Counted from the first letter of the stretch, positions 11,882 to 24,456 are shown. The stretch is 64,000 nt of DNA from Sideroxydans sp. (GCA_024636935.1 JAGXGC010000012.1:1-64000); one strand, 5' to 3'. Made by a program: numbers and translations. The notes: a model not told the origin generated them from the letters alone.

Positions 11882-13834
11882 CTAACTTAATACACGGTAT
11901 CTTGTCAGCACTTCTTCGACAGCCTGCTCGATGTTCAGCGGCGTCGTATCCAGCAGACTTGCACCTTGCGCCTGTTGCAGAGGAGCGACGCTTCGTTGCA
12001 TATCTCGCTCGTCGCGCGCCTGTATATCCTGCAAAAGGGCGGCGATATTAGCATCCATCCCTTTTTCTTTCAACTGCTTATAACGACGTTCCGCACGCGC
12101 TTCGGCCGAAGCGGTCAGAAACACCTTCAATACCGCATCTGTGAACACCACCGACGCCATGTCACGCCCATCCGCCACCAGACCTGGCGATTGGCGGAAT
12201 GCGCGTTGTTTATCGAGCAAAGCGGCCCTCACCTGCGGCAGTGACGCCACTTGGGAAGCTGCCGAGCCGGCTTCCTCGGTACGTAATTCGTCACCGACCA
12301 TCTCGCCATCCAGCCAGGTCTCGCCCTTCTCGAAGCGGATATCCACCTTGCCCGCCAACGCTGCCAACCCGGATTCATCATCCAGCGCCACACCATGACG
12401 CTGCGCCGCCAATCCCAACAAGCGGTACAGCGCACCGCTATCGAGATAATGCATACCCAAAGCATCGGCCACGCGTTGTGCCACAGTCCCCTTGCCGGAA
12501 GCAGAGGGACCATCGATAGCGATAACTGGAACGGCTTGTGTCACTTTTGCAAACTCCGTGAAATAGTCAGGAAAGGTCTTGGCGACGCATTTTGGATCAT
12601 TGATGCGCACTCCTGCAGCACCGAATGCAGCTAGCGAGAAGCACATCGCCATGCGATGGTCATCATAGGTATCGATGCCGGATTGAGGATTGAGGACTGA
12701 GGATTGAGGGGGAGTGATGCGAATAAAGTCCGCGCCCTCTTCCACTGTTGCCCCGACCTTGCGTAACTCAGTCGCCATGGCAGCGATGCGGTCAGTTTCC
12801 TTCACGCGCCAACTGGCGATATTGCGCAGTGTGGTCGTGTCTTCGGCGAACAAAGCCGCCACTGCCAGCGTCATCGCCGCATCGGGGATGTGGTTGCAAT
12901 CGAGGTCGATGGCTTTCAGTTTGCCATCTGCCGGACCGCTTGCTTCCATCCAGTTCGGCCCCATGGTGATGCGAGCGCCCATCTTTGCCAGTTCTTCGGC
13001 AAAACGAACATCACCCTGTACGCTATCGCTCCCCACACCTTCCACACGAACCGGCCCGGCACCAATCGCACCCGCCGCAAGAAAATATGAAGCGGAAGAT
13101 GCATCTCCTTCTACGAACATCTCTTTAGGCGATACATAACGACTGCCCGCTGCAACGGTAAAACTATTCCAACCGTCACGTTCAACCTGCACCCCGAAGC
13201 GCGCCATCATCGCCAACGTGATTTCGATATAGGGCTTGGAGATCAATTCGCCCACGACCTCGACCTTCGCTGTGCGCCCCAGCAAAGGCAAAGCCATCAG
13301 CAGACCGGTGAGGAACTGACTGGACACATCTCCGCGCACCTGCGCTGTATCGCCAGCCAGCTTGGCCGGTGATATTTGCAAAGGAGGGAAACCTTCATTA
13401 CCCAAATACTTGATATCCGCACCCAACTGGCGCAATGCCTCCACCAAGTCGCCGATAGGCCGCTCATGCATACGTGCCACACCGGACAATTCATAGCTGC
13501 CGCCCGACAAAGCCAGCGCAGCTGTCAACGGTCGGAAAGCAGTACCTGCATTACCCAAGAACAACTTGGTTTCTTTATTAGAAATATCACCTGCACAACC
13601 CTTGATGCGATAGGCATTGTCACCCAGTGACTCCACGCCGATACCCAAAGTAGCCAAAGCATCCAGCATGCGATCGGTATCGTCCGACTTAAGAAGATCG
13701 CGCACCACGGTCGTTCCTTCAGACAGGGCTGCCAGCAACAACACGCGATTAGAGATGCTCTTGGAACCTGGCAAACGCACCGTTCCGCGCGCAGACATCA
13801 AAGGAGAAAGGTCGATAGATTCGTGTTGAGTCAT
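11882..13834 (-). CDS. aroA-cmk: Bifunctional 3-phosphoshikimate 1-carboxyvinyltransferase / cytidylate kinase fusion
   Basis: N-terminal AroA ([44 protein letters not shown]) continuous with Cmk ([36 protein letters not shown]). Confidence 0.95.
   Translation of the reverse strand: MTQHESIDLSPLMSARGTVRLPGSKSISNRVLLLAALSEGTTVVRDLLKSDDTDRMLDALATLGIGVESLGDNAYRIKGCAGDISNKETKLFLGNAGTAFRPLTAALALSGGSYELSGVARMHERPIGDLVEALRQLGADIKYLGNEGFPPLQISPAKLAGDTAQVRGDVSSQFLTGLLMALPLLGRTAKVEVVGELISKPYIEITLAMMARFGVQVERDGWNSFTVAAGSRYVSPKEMFVEGDASSASYFLAAGAIGAGPVRVEGVGSDSVQGDVRFAEELAKMGARITMGPNWMEASGPADGKLKAIDLDCNHIPDAAMTLAVAALFAEDTTTLRNIASWRVKETDRIAAMATELRKVGATVEEGADFIRITPPQSSVLNPQSGIDTYDDHRMAMCFSLAAFGAAGVRINDPKCVAKTFPDYFTEFAKVTQAVPVIAIDGPSASGKGTVAQRVADALGMHYLDSGALYRLLGLAAQRHGVALDDESGLAALAGKVDIRFEKGETWLDGEMVGDELRTEEAGSAASQVASLPQVRAALLDKQRAFRQSPGLVADGRDMASVVFTDAVLKVFLTASAEARAERRYKQLKEKGMDANIAALLQDIQARDERDMQRSVAPLQQAQGASLLDTTPLNIEQAVEEVLTRYRVLS
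12681..12708. repeat. Heptanucleotide tandem repeat (gattgag)x4 inside aroA
   Basis: gattgag gattgag gactgag gattgag; encodes [11 protein letters not shown] just before DTYDDHR. Confidence 0.9.
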
Positions 13835-13849
13835 GCGATGAGCTGAATT

Positions 13850-14719
13850 TTATTGTTGAGTCCAGGTGCTGCGTACTTCGCGCGCCAGACTGAATATCTC
13901 TTCCAGCTTGGCGGCGTCGTTATCGGCTAGCGCCTGCTGCAGAGAAGAAAGCTCGTTGATGTATTGCTGCAATTCGCGCAGCAATGCATCGCGATTAGCC
14001 AGACTGATGTCGCGCCACATCTCGGGAGAGCTAGCGGCGATACGAGTGAAGTCACGGAAGCCGCTGGCCGCGAAGGACAGCAACAAGTCTTTGTTATCGC
14101 GCTGCGCCAGATCGTGCACCAGCGCGAACGACAGCAGATGCGGCAGATGACTCACTGCGGCGAACACACCATCGTGCTCTTCCGGCGTCAGCTCACTCAC
14201 CACTGCGCCGCATGCTTCCCATGCCTGACGCACACGCGCCACGGATGCTTGGGGATTTTCAGGTAATGGGGCGAGCACAACTTTCTTGCCTTGATACAGA
14301 TCAGCCATCGACGCTGCCGCACCGCTCTTCTCGGCACCCGCGATCGGATGGCCGGGAATGAATTGTGCGACCTTGCCAGCCAGCTTGCTGCGCGCAGCAG
14401 CGACGACATCGCATTTGGTGCTGCCGCCATCCGTCACCAGCGTTTGGCTACCAAGATGCGGTGCAATACGTGCAAAGAGTTCATCCATCTGCGCCACCGG
14501 CGTCGCCAGCAATACCAGATCGGCATCGCGGACTTCTGCCGCCACATCGTTGCCGATGCGATCAAGGATACCTAGACGCTTGGCTTCATCCAGCGTGGAT
14601 TGGCTGCGACCGAAACCGACCACCTCGCCTACCGCCCCAGCCTTACGCAAAGCCAGTGCGAACGATCCGCCGATGAGGCCGACGCCGAAGATGACGACTT
14701 TGCGAAAGGTCGGTTGCAT
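13850..14719 (-). CDS. tyrA: Prephenate dehydrogenase
   Basis: VVIFGVGLIGGSFALALRKAG; IPGHPIAGAEKSG; position in aromatic operon. Confidence 0.94.
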   Translation of the reverse strand: MQPTFRKVVIFGVGLIGGSFALALRKAGAVGEVVGFGRSQSTLDEAKRLGILDRIGNDVAAEVRDADLVLLATPVAQMDELFARIAPHLGSQTLVTDGGSTKCDVVAAARSKLAGKVAQFIPGHPIAGAEKSGAAASMADLYQGKKVVLAPLPENPQASVARVRQAWEACGAVVSELTPEEHDGVFAAVSHLPHLLSFALVHDLAQRDNKDLLLSFAASGFRDFTRIAASSPEMWRDISLANRDALLRELQQYINELSSLQQALADNDAAKLEEIFSLAREVRSTWTQQ

Positions 14720-14722
14720 GGC

Positions 14723-15739
14723 TTACAGCGTGCGTCCGATCGCACCTGCGATCGCACCCAACGTTCCCATCAGTTTTTTCAGTTCATCAGGCGTCAGCGC
14801 CTGATCTGCATCGCACCATGCATCGCACGGACTGGGATGCATCTCGACCAGCAGACCGTCTGCTCCCGCCGCGATAGCAGCTTGCGACAATGCGGGCACC
14901 ATCCATGCCTTGCCGCCAGCATGCGAAGGATCGACGATCACCGGCAGGTGGGTCTCCTTCTTGAGCACGGCGATAGCTGTCACGTCCAGCACGTTGCGGT
15001 AGGCGGTCTCAAAGGTACGGATACCGCGCTCGCAGAAGATGATGTTGTGGTTGCCACCGGCAGCGATGTATTCCGCCGACATCAGCCATTCGCTGACGGT
15101 GGCCGACATGCCGCGCTTGAGGATGACCGGCTTGTTGATACGGCCGACTTCCTTCAGCAAGTCGAAGTTCTGCATGTTGCGCGTGCCGATCTGAATCACA
15201 TCCACGTCGTACTCAAGGAAGGCGTCGATCTGGCGCGCATCCATCAGCTCGGTGACGATGGGAAGCTTGTATTGGCTTGCCGCCTTGCGGAACATATCCA
15301 GCCCTTCCACACCGTGGCCCTGAAATGCATAAGGGCTGGTGCGCGGCTTGAATGCGCCGCCGCGCATCAAACGGCAACCTGCTTCGTGTGTGAACTTGGC
15401 GGCGAGGTCCATCTGTTCCTGCGTCTCCACCGAACAAGGCCCGGCGATGATCTGGATCTGTTTACCGCCCAGCGGCACACCGGCGATGTCGATGACGGTG
15501 TCTTGCTTGTGCGATTCGCGCGAAACTATCTTGTATTGCTTGGCGATGTGCATCGCCGATTCCACGCCCGGCAGTGAAGTGAACATGTCGGCATCCAGCT
15601 TGCGCTCGTCGCCGATGGCACCGATCACGATGCGTTCTATACCGCGTGAGATATTGGCCTTCAGCCCGGCGACTTCGAGTTTTTTTACAACGATATCGAT
15701 CTGCGCATCAGTCGTATCTCTGCCCATTACGATGATCAT
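14723..15739 (-). CDS. aroF: 3-deoxy-7-phosphoheptulonate synthase, type I-beta with N-terminal ferredoxin-like regulatory domain
   Basis: [39 protein letters not shown]-terminal [18 protein letters not shown]. Confidence 0.93.
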   Translation of the reverse strand: MIIVMGRDTTDAQIDIVVKKLEVAGLKANISRGIERIVIGAIGDERKLDADMFTSLPGVESAMHIAKQYKIVSRESHKQDTVIDIAGVPLGGKQIQIIAGPCSVETQEQMDLAAKFTHEAGCRLMRGGAFKPRTSPYAFQGHGVEGLDMFRKAASQYKLPIVTELMDARQIDAFLEYDVDVIQIGTRNMQNFDLLKEVGRINKPVILKRGMSATVSEWLMSAEYIAAGGNHNIIFCERGIRTFETAYRNVLDVTAIAVLKKETHLPVIVDPSHAGGKAWMVPALSQAAIAAGADGLLVEMHPSPCDAWCDADQALTPDELKKLMGTLGAIAGAIGRTL

Positions 15740-16857
15740 TTGCCTTCTCCGCTAGCAAGCTGGCTGATGCACTTTTCCAAAGCGCCCAAGAATTTCGCAT
15801 TCTCACTTTCCAGCCCGATGCTGACTCGCAACCAACCCGGCATATCGTAATTCTCGATCGGACGCACGATCACACCCAGCTCCAGCAAGCGACGATATGC
15901 ACCTTTTGCATCACCGATATGGAACGCCACGAAGTTGCCATAGGACGGAATGAACTCCAGCCCCAACTTGCCCAGCCCTTCGGTGATCTGCACCATGCCG
16001 CGCTGGTTCAACTCAAAAGTGCGCTTCACGAATGACACATCACGCAAGGCCGCCACAGCCGCCGCCTGTGCGACGCTGTTCACATTGAACGGTTGGCGCA
16101 CGCGATTCATCATGTCGCTGATCTGCTCATGCGACATCGCATAACCCACGCGCAAACCGGCCAAACCATAGGCTTTGGAGAAGGTGCGCGAGATGATGAG
16201 GTTAGGAAATTCTTTGAGCCAACTCACGCTGTCGTAGCGCTTCTCTTCCGGCAGGTATTCGTTGTAGGCCTCGTCCAGCATCACCAAGATGTCTTGCGGC
16301 AGGCCACGCATGAATTGCAACAGGTCTTCCGTTTCCAAGAAGGTGCCGGTCGGGTTGTTCGGGTTGGCGATGAATACGATCTTGGCCTTGTTCGCCTTGG
16401 CTGCATCCAGCATGGCAGGCAGATCGTGGCCATAGCCCTTGGTCGCTGGCACGCTGATGCCAGTTGCGCCGACTGCCTGTGTCGCCAATGCATAGACAGC
16501 GAAGGCATGGTCCGAATACACCACCTTATCGCCCGGCGTGAGGAATGCACGCGCGGCCAACTCAAGCAGATCGTTGGAACCGTTACCCAAGGTGATGTTC
16601 GCATGGGTCACGTCGTAACGTTTGACCAGCGCATCTTTCAGTTCGAAACCATTGCCGTCCGGATACAGCGCGATGTTTTTGATCGCTTCCTGCATCGCCG
16701 CCACGGCAGCACCGCTGGCCCCCAACGGATTCTCGTTAGAGGCCAGTTTGATGATGCCAGTGATACCCAGTTCGCGCTCCAACTCGGAGATCGGTTTTCC
16801 AGGCTGATAAGGCGCGATGGCGCGGATATAAGAAGGGGCTAGATCACAGTAGTTCAT
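15736..16857 (-). CDS. hisC: Histidinol-phosphate aminotransferase
   Basis: [38 protein letters not shown]. Confidence 0.94.
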   Translation of the reverse strand: MNYCDLAPSYIRAIAPYQPGKPISELERELGITGIIKLASNENPLGASGAAVAAMQEAIKNIALYPDGNGFELKDALVKRYDVTHANITLGNGSNDLLELAARAFLTPGDKVVYSDHAFAVYALATQAVGATGISVPATKGYGHDLPAMLDAAKANKAKIVFIANPNNPTGTFLETEDLLQFMRGLPQDILVMLDEAYNEYLPEEKRYDSVSWLKEFPNLIISRTFSKAYGLAGLRVGYAMSHEQISDMMNRVRQPFNVNSVAQAAAVAALRDVSFVKRTFELNQRGMVQITEGLGKLGLEFIPSYGNFVAFHIGDAKGAYRRLLELGVIVRPIENYDMPGWLRVSIGLESENAKFLGALEKCISQLASGEGK

Positions 16858-16970
16858 ACACTCAATTCACCACAAAACATTAGAGAGACGCCGGAAGAAC
16901 AGGCGAAAAAAACAATCTTACTGACGTTTCCGCACTGCCCGCGTCTCTTAGATCAATGAATACTGATTAT

Positions 16971-18035
16971 TCAAACAGCGACCGGGTAGGAACCCAGCAC
17001 CTTGACGAAGGCCGCTATTTGGCGCAATTGAATCAGTGCAGCCGCCACTTTGGCATCGTTCTGATGGCCTTCGATATCGACGTAGAACACGTATTCCCAC
17101 ATTCCCGCACCCGATGGGCGCGATTCCATCTTGGTCATCGACACTCCATGCTGTGCGAATGGCGTCAGCAGATCATGCATTGCGCCCGGACGATTGGCAG
17201 CGGTCATCACCAGCGAAGTCTTATCACGCCCCGAAGGCGCGACATCCTGATTGCCGATCACAAGGAAGCGCGTGGTATTACGTGCGTCATCTTCAATGTT
17301 CTTAGCCAATACTTTGAGCTTAAAGTGCTCAGCCGCCTGCTCCCCCGCGATGGCGGCTGAGAACGACTCTTCTGTGGCCAGACGCGCGGCATCGGCATTG
17401 CTACTAGCCGTGATGCGCTCCGCATGTGGCAGATGCGCATGCAGCCAGTCTTGGCACTGCCCAAAGGACTGCGGATGCGAATACACCTTGCGGATGATCG
17501 ACAGCTCGTTCTCGTTCGAGAGCAGACATTGATGCACTTGCAGCATCACCTCGCCACAGATCTTCAGGTCGCTGTTCAGCAACAGATCCAGCGTACGCCC
17601 CACAGCACCTTCGGTGGAATTCTCCACCGGCACCATGCCATAGCTGGCTGCACCGCTTTCCACTGTAGAGAAAACGCCATCGATAGATTCCGCCGGCACG
17701 CCCACTGTCGCTTGGCCAAAGCGCTGGAAAACTGCGGCTTCGCTAAACGTGCCATGCGGCCCCAGATAAGCCACATGCAGCGGCGCTTCCAATGCGCGGC
17801 ACTGGGAGATCACTTCAGTGAATAATTGCTTGATGGCCTCCGCCGAGAGGGGACCTTTATTCTCTTGCACCAAACGCAGCAACACTTGCGCCTCGCGCTC
17901 CGGGCGCAGCACGGCGCTTTCTCCTTTGGCATGGCCAATCAGTTGCGCGAACTTCGCACGCTGATTGAACATCTCCAGCAACTGTCCATCCAGCTGGTCT
18001 ATCTGCTCACGGTATTTCTTTAACTCTTCGCTCAC
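16971..18035 (-). CDS. pheA: Bifunctional chorismate mutase / prephenate dehydratase
   Basis: N-terminal chorismate mutase, YLGPHGTFSEAAV, ACT-domain ESRPSG. Confidence 0.95.
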   Translation of the reverse strand: MSEELKKYREQIDQLDGQLLEMFNQRAKFAQLIGHAKGESAVLRPEREAQVLLRLVQENKGPLSAEAIKQLFTEVISQCRALEAPLHVAYLGPHGTFSEAAVFQRFGQATVGVPAESIDGVFSTVESGAASYGMVPVENSTEGAVGRTLDLLLNSDLKICGEVMLQVHQCLLSNENELSIIRKVYSHPQSFGQCQDWLHAHLPHAERITASSNADAARLATEESFSAAIAGEQAAEHFKLKVLAKNIEDDARNTTRFLVIGNQDVAPSGRDKTSLVMTAANRPGAMHDLLTPFAQHGVSMTKMESRPSGAGMWEYVFYVDIEGHQNDAKVAAALIQLRQIAAFVKVLGSYPVAV

Positions 18036-19222
18036 GCTTCTTTCTCCAGCGGCAGATTACGCACTACCAGCACGCCGGGAATAGCGGCCAGATGTGCGAT
18101 CAATTTTGGCGGCAGTGCGCTGTCGGTATCCACCAACGTATACGCCATATCGCCGCGCGATTTATTAGTCATATTATGGATGTTGATTCCGGCTTCCGCC
18201 AAAGCAGAGGATATCTGCCCCAGCATATTCGGTACATTGGCATTGGCAATGGCGACCCGGAATGCCGATTCGCGCGGCATCGCAACGTTGGGGAAATTCA
18301 CCGTGTTGCTGATGTTGCCATGCTCCAGATATTCACGCAGTTGCTCGGCCACCATCACTGCACAATTTTCTTCTGCCTCGGCAGTCGATGCCCCCAGATG
18401 TGGCAAAGCGATGATTCGCTCGTTGCCCAGTGTCTTGTTGCTGGGGAAGTCGCACACATAATTACGCAGATGCTTGCTATTCAAGCCCGCGATCACCGCA
18501 TCTTCATTGACGATGGCATCACGCGAAAAATTCAAAAGCACTGCACCAGACTTCATTCCAGTCACACGCTTCTCGTCGATCAAATTGCGCGTCGCATCCA
18601 GCAAGGGCACATGCAAAGTCACAAAATCGCTGTGCTTGAGCAGGTCTTCGATGCTGTGCGCTTTCTTCACTTGAGAAGACAAACCCCAAGCCGCATCAAC
18701 TGTGATCTCAGGGTCGAAACCGATCACCTGCATCCCTAAACCCAGTGCGGCATCCGCCACCAAACGTCCGATTGCACCGAGACCAACCACACCCAGTGTG
18801 CGTCCGCGCAATTCTGTACCTGCAAATTGTTTTTTGCCGTCTTCCACCAGCTTGTGCAGCACCTCATCACCACCACGCAGAGCGGATGTGAAGTTTAGTG
18901 CTGACATGATGTTGCGCGAAGCCAGCAACATGCCGGTGATGACCAACTCCTTCACCGCATTGGCATTCGCACCCGGCGCATTGAACACCGGCACGCCACG
19001 CTCACTCATCTGCTTGACCGGCACGTTGTTCGTTCCCGCCCCGGCACGCGCGATGGCCAGCACGCTAGCCGGAATTTCCATCTCATGCATATTGTGGGAA
19101 CGCACCAGAATCGCGTCCGGCTGTGCGATTTCGTTACCGGTGACATATCGCCCGACAGGCAAGCGCTTCAAGCCCGTTGCCGATATCTTGTTCAGCGTGA
19201 GAACCTGGAATGTGCGGCTCAT
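18032..19222 (-). CDS. serA: D-3-phosphoglycerate dehydrogenase
   Basis: GRTLGVVGLGAIGRLVADAALGLGM; catalytic HLGASTAEAEENCA; C-terminal ACT domain. Confidence 0.92.
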   Translation of the reverse strand: MSRTFQVLTLNKISATGLKRLPVGRYVTGNEIAQPDAILVRSHNMHEMEIPASVLAIARAGAGTNNVPVKQMSERGVPVFNAPGANANAVKELVITGMLLASRNIMSALNFTSALRGGDEVLHKLVEDGKKQFAGTELRGRTLGVVGLGAIGRLVADAALGLGMQVIGFDPEITVDAAWGLSSQVKKAHSIEDLLKHSDFVTLHVPLLDATRNLIDEKRVTGMKSGAVLLNFSRDAIVNEDAVIAGLNSKHLRNYVCDFPSNKTLGNERIIALPHLGASTAEAEENCAVMVAEQLREYLEHGNISNTVNFPNVAMPRESAFRVAIANANVPNMLGQISSALAEAGINIHNMTNKSRGDMAYTLVDTDSALPPKLIAHLAAIPGVLVVRNLPLEKEA

Positions 19223-19239
19223 GGCGGCGCGCTCGCGGT

Positions 19240-20322
19240 TCAGGACTTGCTGCTGGCGAATTCGTTCATAAACCCGACCAACGCCTGCACGCCTTCCAGC
19301 GGCATAGCGTTATAGATCGAGGCACGCATACCACCGACTGAACGGTGTCCTTTCAGCTGCAACAATCCACGTGCATCTGCCTGTTTAAGGAATTCACCAT
19401 CCAGCGCGGCATCCTTCAAAGTGAACGGCACGTTCATACGCGAACGGTCAGCCTTGTTCACCGGGCAGCTGTAGAAACCGTTGCTGCTGTCGATCGCGTC
19501 GTACAGCAGTTGCGACTTGGCGATATTTGTCTTTTCCATCGCAGCGATGCCGCCATTCTTCTTCAGCCACTGGAACACCAACCCCGCCATGTAGATGGCA
19601 AAAGTGGGCGGCGTGTTGTACATCGACTCGCCATCAGCATGGGTCTTGTAATCCAGCATGGTCGGTGTACCGGCAGCGACTTGTCCGATCAGGTCTTCAC
19701 GCACAATCACCAGCGTCAGACCGGCAGGGCCGATGTTCTTCTGCGCACCGGCATAGATCAGACCGAACTTAGAGACATCGATCTCACGCGACAGGATGTT
19801 GGACGACATATCAGCCACCAGCGGCACATCGCCCGTCTCGGGGATCCAGTTGAACTCTACGCCGCCGATGGTCTCGTTCGGCGTGTAGTGCAGATAAGCC
19901 GCATTCGGGTCGCACTTCCAAGTATCGAAAGCCGGCACATAGCTGCAGTTCTTGTCCTTGTTATCTGTAGCGACATTCACCGCACAGAACTTCTTGGCTT
20001 CGCCGATGGCCTTCTTGGACCATTCGCCGGTATAGATATAGTCAGCCGAGGCTTTGTCGCGCATCAGATTGAGCGGGATCATGGAGAACTGCAGGTGTGC
20101 TCCGCCTTGCAGAAACAGCACTTTGTAATTAGCAGGAATGCCCATCAACTCGCGCAGATCGGCTTCGGCTTGAGCATGGATACCCATGTATTCCTTGCCG
20201 CGGTGCGACATCTCCATCACGGACATGCCACTACCGTGCCAATCGGCCAGTTCCGCCTGGGCCTGCAACAACACGTCTTTTGGCAAAACCGCCGGCCCTG
20301 CACTGAAGTTGTAAATCGCCAT
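19240..20322 (-). CDS. serC: Phosphoserine aminotransferase
   Basis: [37 protein letters not shown]. Confidence 0.96.
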   Translation of the reverse strand: MAIYNFSAGPAVLPKDVLLQAQAELADWHGSGMSVMEMSHRGKEYMGIHAQAEADLRELMGIPANYKVLFLQGGAHLQFSMIPLNLMRDKASADYIYTGEWSKKAIGEAKKFCAVNVATDNKDKNCSYVPAFDTWKCDPNAAYLHYTPNETIGGVEFNWIPETGDVPLVADMSSNILSREIDVSKFGLIYAGAQKNIGPAGLTLVIVREDLIGQVAAGTPTMLDYKTHADGESMYNTPPTFAIYMAGLVFQWLKKNGGIAAMEKTNIAKSQLLYDAIDSSNGFYSCPVNKADRSRMNVPFTLKDAALDGEFLKQADARGLLQLKGHRSVGGMRASIYNAMPLEGVQALVGFMNEFASSKS

Positions 20323-20341
20323 GCTGTGCTCTCCTCAGAAA

Positions 20342-22918
20342 TTATTCAGCGTCAGTCTCAGATTCCGTTCCTGCTTCAGACTCATCTTCAGTTTCGGCGA
20401 TACGGCTCAGGCCGGCCAGCTTCTCGCCCTTCTCCAGATTCATCAGCGTCACACCTTGCGTGGCGCGGCTCATCTCGCGGATCTCGTTGACACGTGTGCG
20501 AATCAGCACGCCATTGGTGCCAATCAACATGATCTCGTCTTCATTCTCGACCAAAGTAGCAGCGACGACCTTGCCGTTACGCTCGGAAGTCTGGATTGCG
20601 ATCATGCCTTTGGTACCACGACCATGGCGTGTGTATTCGGTGATCGAAGTACGCTTGCCGTAGCCGTTCTCGGTCGCAGTCAACACAGACTGTTCTCCGT
20701 CTTCGGCCACCAGCAGTGCGATCACTTTGCCGCCTGCCACCAGATTCATACCGCGTACGCCACGCGTCACACGCCCCATGGAGCGCACATCATTCTCGTC
20801 GAAGCGTACTGCTTTGCCTTCGTCGGAGAACAACATCACGTCATGCTTGCCGTCGGTCACCGCTACGCCGATGAGGAAGTCGCCCTCATCCAGATTGATA
20901 GCGATGATGCCGGCTTTGCGCGGATTGGCAAAGTCAGCCAATGGCGTCTTCTTCACCGTACCTTCGCTGGTGGCGAAGAAGATGAATTTATCTTCGGCGA
21001 ATTCCTTCACCGGCAACACTGCATTGATCTGCTCGCCCGCTTCCAGCGGCAACAGATTAACAATGGGGCGACCACGAGAGATACGAGTGCCCTGCGGTAC
21101 GGCATACACCTTGAGCCAGTACACGCGGCCACGATTGGAGAAGCACAGGATGTAATCGTGGGTATTGGCGATGAACAGGTTGTCGACGAAATCGTCTTCC
21201 TTGGTCGACGCCGCCTGCTTACCGCGACCACCGCGCTTCTGCGCACGGTATTCATCCAGCTTCTGCGCCTTCATGTAACCGCCATGCGAAATGGTGACCA
21301 CCACCTCTTCCGGTGCGATCAGATCTTCCATCGACATATCTTGTGTATGCGTGATGATCTCGCTACGGCGCTCGTCGCCGAACTGCGAACGAATGGTGAC
21401 CAACTCGTCGCTGATGATCTGCGTCACGCGCTCCGGCTTAGCTAGGATGTCCAACAGGTCGGCGACCTTATCCATCACTTCGCGGTATTCGCTGACGATC
21501 TTGTCTTGCTCCAGACCGGTCAAACGCTGCAGACGCAACTCCAAGATCGCTTGTGCTTGCGCATCGGACAGGAAGTAACCCGTGCCTTTGACCATACCAA
21601 ATTCCGGCGCCAATCCTTCAGGACGCGAAGCCTCGTTGACGCGACTCAGCAAATCCTCGACCAGCGCTGAACGCCAGCCGCGTGACATCAATGAACGCTT
21701 TGCTTCCGGTGGTGTGGGGGCCGCCTTGATCAAAGCGATGATCTCGTCCACATTGGACAACGCGACCGCCAAACCTTCTAGGATGTGGCCTCGCTCACGC
21801 GCCTTGCGCAATTCAAAGATGGTGCGACGTGTCACAACTTCGCGGCGATGACGCAGGAAGGCCTCGATGATATCTTTCAGATTACACAGCTTAGGCTGGC
21901 CATCAACGATGGCGACCATATTGATGCCGAAACTGTCCTGCATCGGCGTAGCTTTATACAACTTGTTCAAAATCACATCGGCGTTTTCGCCACGCTTCAG
22001 CTCGATCACGGCGCGCATGCCGGACTTGTCCGACTCGTCACGGATCTCTGAGATACCTTCCAGCGTCTTCTCGCGCACCATCTCACCGATTCTCATCAGC
22101 AAGGTGGCCTTATTCACCTGATACGGCAGTTCGTCGATGATGATCGCCTCGCGATCCTTTCCGATATCTTCGAAATGAGTACGGGCACGCATCACCACAC
22201 GGCCACGACCGGTGCGATAACCTTCCTTCACGCCAGCCAGACCATAGATATAAGCCGCAGTCGGGAAGTCCGGCGCGGGCACCAGTTCGATCAGTTTCTC
22301 GATATCCATCTCCGGCTCGCGCAACAAGGCCAGACAGGCATCCACCACTTCGCTCATGTTGTGCGGCGGGATATTGGTAGCCATACCCACCGCGATACCG
22401 GAGGAGCCGTTCACCAATAGGTTGGGGAAGCGTGCGGGGAACACCAGCGGCTCATGCTCGGAACCGTCATAGTTCGGCCCGAAATCGACCGTCTCTTTTT
22501 CCAGATCTTCCAGCAACTGATGGGCGATCTTGGCCATACGGATCTCGGTGTAACGCATCGCCGCCGCGTTGTCGCCGTCGACCGAACCGAAGTTACCCTG
22601 ACCATCCACCAGCGTGTAACGCAAAGAGAAAGGCTGCGCCATACGCACGATGGTGTCGTATACCGCGGTGTCGCCGTGCGGGTGGTATTTACCGATCACG
22701 TCACCGACGATACGCGCCGATTTCTTGTAAGCACGATTCCAGTCGTTGGACAGTTCGTGCATCGCGAACAATACGCGACGGTGCACGGGTTTCAAGCCGT
22801 CGCGCACATCGGGCAAGGCGCGGCCTACGATCACGCTCATCGCGTAATCGAGGTAAGACTTGCGCATCTCTTCTTCTAGGCTGACTGGGAGGGTTTCTTT
22901 AGCGAATTGTTGTTCCAT
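20342..22918 (-). CDS. gyrA: DNA gyrase subunit A
   Basis: [45 protein letters not shown]; start [17 protein letters not shown]. Confidence 0.97.
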   Translation of the reverse strand: MEQQFAKETLPVSLEEEMRKSYLDYAMSVIVGRALPDVRDGLKPVHRRVLFAMHELSNDWNRAYKKSARIVGDVIGKYHPHGDTAVYDTIVRMAQPFSLRYTLVDGQGNFGSVDGDNAAAMRYTEIRMAKIAHQLLEDLEKETVDFGPNYDGSEHEPLVFPARFPNLLVNGSSGIAVGMATNIPPHNMSEVVDACLALLREPEMDIEKLIELVPAPDFPTAAYIYGLAGVKEGYRTGRGRVVMRARTHFEDIGKDREAIIIDELPYQVNKATLLMRIGEMVREKTLEGISEIRDESDKSGMRAVIELKRGENADVILNKLYKATPMQDSFGINMVAIVDGQPKLCNLKDIIEAFLRHRREVVTRRTIFELRKARERGHILEGLAVALSNVDEIIALIKAAPTPPEAKRSLMSRGWRSALVEDLLSRVNEASRPEGLAPEFGMVKGTGYFLSDAQAQAILELRLQRLTGLEQDKIVSEYREVMDKVADLLDILAKPERVTQIISDELVTIRSQFGDERRSEIITHTQDMSMEDLIAPEEVVVTISHGGYMKAQKLDEYRAQKRGGRGKQAASTKEDDFVDNLFIANTHDYILCFSNRGRVYWLKVYAVPQGTRISRGRPIVNLLPLEAGEQINAVLPVKEFAEDKFIFFATSEGTVKKTPLADFANPRKAGIIAINLDEGDFLIGVAVTDGKHDVMLFSDEGKAVRFDENDVRSMGRVTRGVRGMNLVAGGKVIALLVAEDGEQSVLTATENGYGKRTSITEYTRHGRGTKGMIAIQTSERNGKVVAATLVENEDEIMLIGTNGVLIRTRVNEIREMSRATQGVTLMNLEKGEKLAGLSRIAETEDESEAGTESETDAE

Positions 22919-23074
22919 GAGCGACCTGACGAATGAGCCGGTTAGGCAATGAAAACGAAGGCCGCATTCTAGCACAGCACCCCCGCTTACCGACCACCTC
23001 ACCAACTCCTCATAAGTTTGGCTATTAGCGGTAGTTTTGTTAAAGTCTGCCACCCTCCCTACGAGATTGACAGC

Positions 23075-23770
23075 ATGTCCAACGCAGACCCCATTGAACT
23101 TGAGAAATTCTCGCAACTCGCCCACAAGTGGTGGGATCCGAACAGCGAGTTCAAACCCCTGCACGAGATCAATCCATTACGACTGACTTATATCAATGAC
23201 ATCGCCCAACTGGCCGGCAAAACTGTGCTGGACGTTGGCTGCGGCGGCGGCATTCTGAGCGAAGCCTTGGCAGACGCCGGCGCGACAGTGACCGGCATAG
23301 ATCTGGCAGATAAATCCCTGAGCGTGGCCAAGCTGCACTTACTGGAAAGTGGCAAGCAAGTGGAATATCGCAAAGTGGCTGTTGAAGAACTGGCTGCCGA
23401 GCGCCCCGGCCACTACGACGTAGTGACCTGCATGGAGATGCTGGAGCACGTGCCCGATCCGTCCGCAGTGGTTGCTGCCTGCGCGCAATTGGTCAAGCCG
23501 GGCGGCCATGTGTTCTTCTCCACCCTGAACCGCAACCCCAAGTCTTACCTGTTCGCCATCATCGGTGCCGAGTACGTACTGAACATGCTGCCGCGCGGGA
23601 CGCATGACTATGCAAAATTCATCAAGCCGTCCGAGCTGGCACAATGGTGTCGGAATTCCGGCCTGCAAGTGCAGGAGCTGACCGGCATGAGCTACAACCC
23701 GCTGAATAAGACCTATACGCTGGGCAGTGACACCGGCGTCAACTATCTAGTCGCCTGCCAACGTGATTGA
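23075..23770 (+). CDS. ubiG: Ubiquinone biosynthesis O-methyltransferase
   Basis: [42 protein letters not shown]. Confidence 0.95.
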   Translation: MSNADPIELEKFSQLAHKWWDPNSEFKPLHEINPLRLTYINDIAQLAGKTVLDVGCGGGILSEALADAGATVTGIDLADKSLSVAKLHLLESGKQVEYRKVAVEELAAERPGHYDVVTCMEMLEHVPDPSAVVAACAQLVKPGGHVFFSTLNRNPKSYLFAIIGAEYVLNMLPRGTHDYAKFIKPSELAQWCRNSGLQVQELTGMSYNPLNKTYTLGSDTGVNYLVACQRD

Positions 23771-24416
23771 AGCTGTTCTCCTCGATCTGGACGGCACCTT
23801 TGCCGACACCGCCTCCGATCTAGGCGAAGCGTTGAACCATGTGCGCAACCTGCACAGCTTGCCGCCCTTGCCGCTTGCCATCCTGCGCCCACAGGCCTCG
23901 CATGGCTCACCGGGATTGCTCAAACTGGGCATGAATGTCACGCCTGATAGCGACGGCTACGATGAGATGCGCGCTGCCTTTCTGGAACACTACGAAGCAC
24001 ACATTTGCGACCGCACCAAGCTGTTTCCCGGTATGGGGGCGCTGATCAGCGAGTTGGAGGAACGAGATATCCCTTGGGGCATAGTCACCAACAAACCACA
24101 TCGCTACACCGTGCCGCTGATGGAAAAACTGGGCTATGCCACGCGCGCCGCCTGCCTCGTTAGCGGCGACACCTGCGAAGAAGCCAAGCCCCATCCCGCC
24201 CCTATGCTGCATGCTGCCAAACTGATCGGCGTCGATCCGGAACGCTGCCTGTATCTGGGCGACGACTTACGCGACATGCAGGCTGCCAAAGCCGCAAATA
24301 TGATCGGCATCATCGCCGGCTATGGCTACCTCGAAGCCAATGCCGATACCAGCAAATGGCAGGCTGCAGGCATCGTGCAAACACCTTTCGCACTATTGCG
24401 CTTCTTGTCACTCTGA
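23763..24416 (+). CDS. gph: HAD-family phosphatase, phosphoglycolate phosphatase-like (GTG start)
   Basis: [40 protein letters not shown]; overlaps ubiG end. Confidence 0.85.
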   Translation: MIEAVLLDLDGTFADTASDLGEALNHVRNLHSLPPLPLAILRPQASHGSPGLLKLGMNVTPDSDGYDEMRAAFLEHYEAHICDRTKLFPGMGALISELEERDIPWGIVTNKPHRYTVPLMEKLGYATRAACLVSGDTCEEAKPHPAPMLHAAKLIGVDPERCLYLGDDLRDMQAAKAANMIGIIAGYGYLEANADTSKWQAAGIVQTPFALLRFLSL

Positions 24417-24456
24417 ACAACGGTATGATGTTCGCCTCAAGGCAAGGTTAGCCAAC

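Noticed and set aside
12681-12708. CRISPR-like repeat
   Set aside because: 7-bp units with no spacers; simple tandem repeat in a coding gene. No CRISPR array or cas gene seen in the window.
14600-15577. 325-aa plus-strand ORF
   Set aside because: Antisense to aroF/tyrA; His/Arg/Asp-rich shadow ORF.
16884-16948. AGAGACGC / GCGTCTCT inverted repeat between hisC and pheA as an attenuator
   Set aside because: 49-nt loop, no leader peptide rich in Phe/His and no U-tract; insufficient support.
19345-20490. 381-aa plus-strand ORF
   Set aside because: Antisense to serC; no domain signature.
20321-21445. 374-aa plus-strand ORF
   Set aside because: Antisense to gyrA; shadow ORF.
20342-23164. 940-aa version of GyrA
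   Set aside because: The upstream extension is intergenic/ubiG antisense; canonical start [11 protein letters not shown] at 22918.
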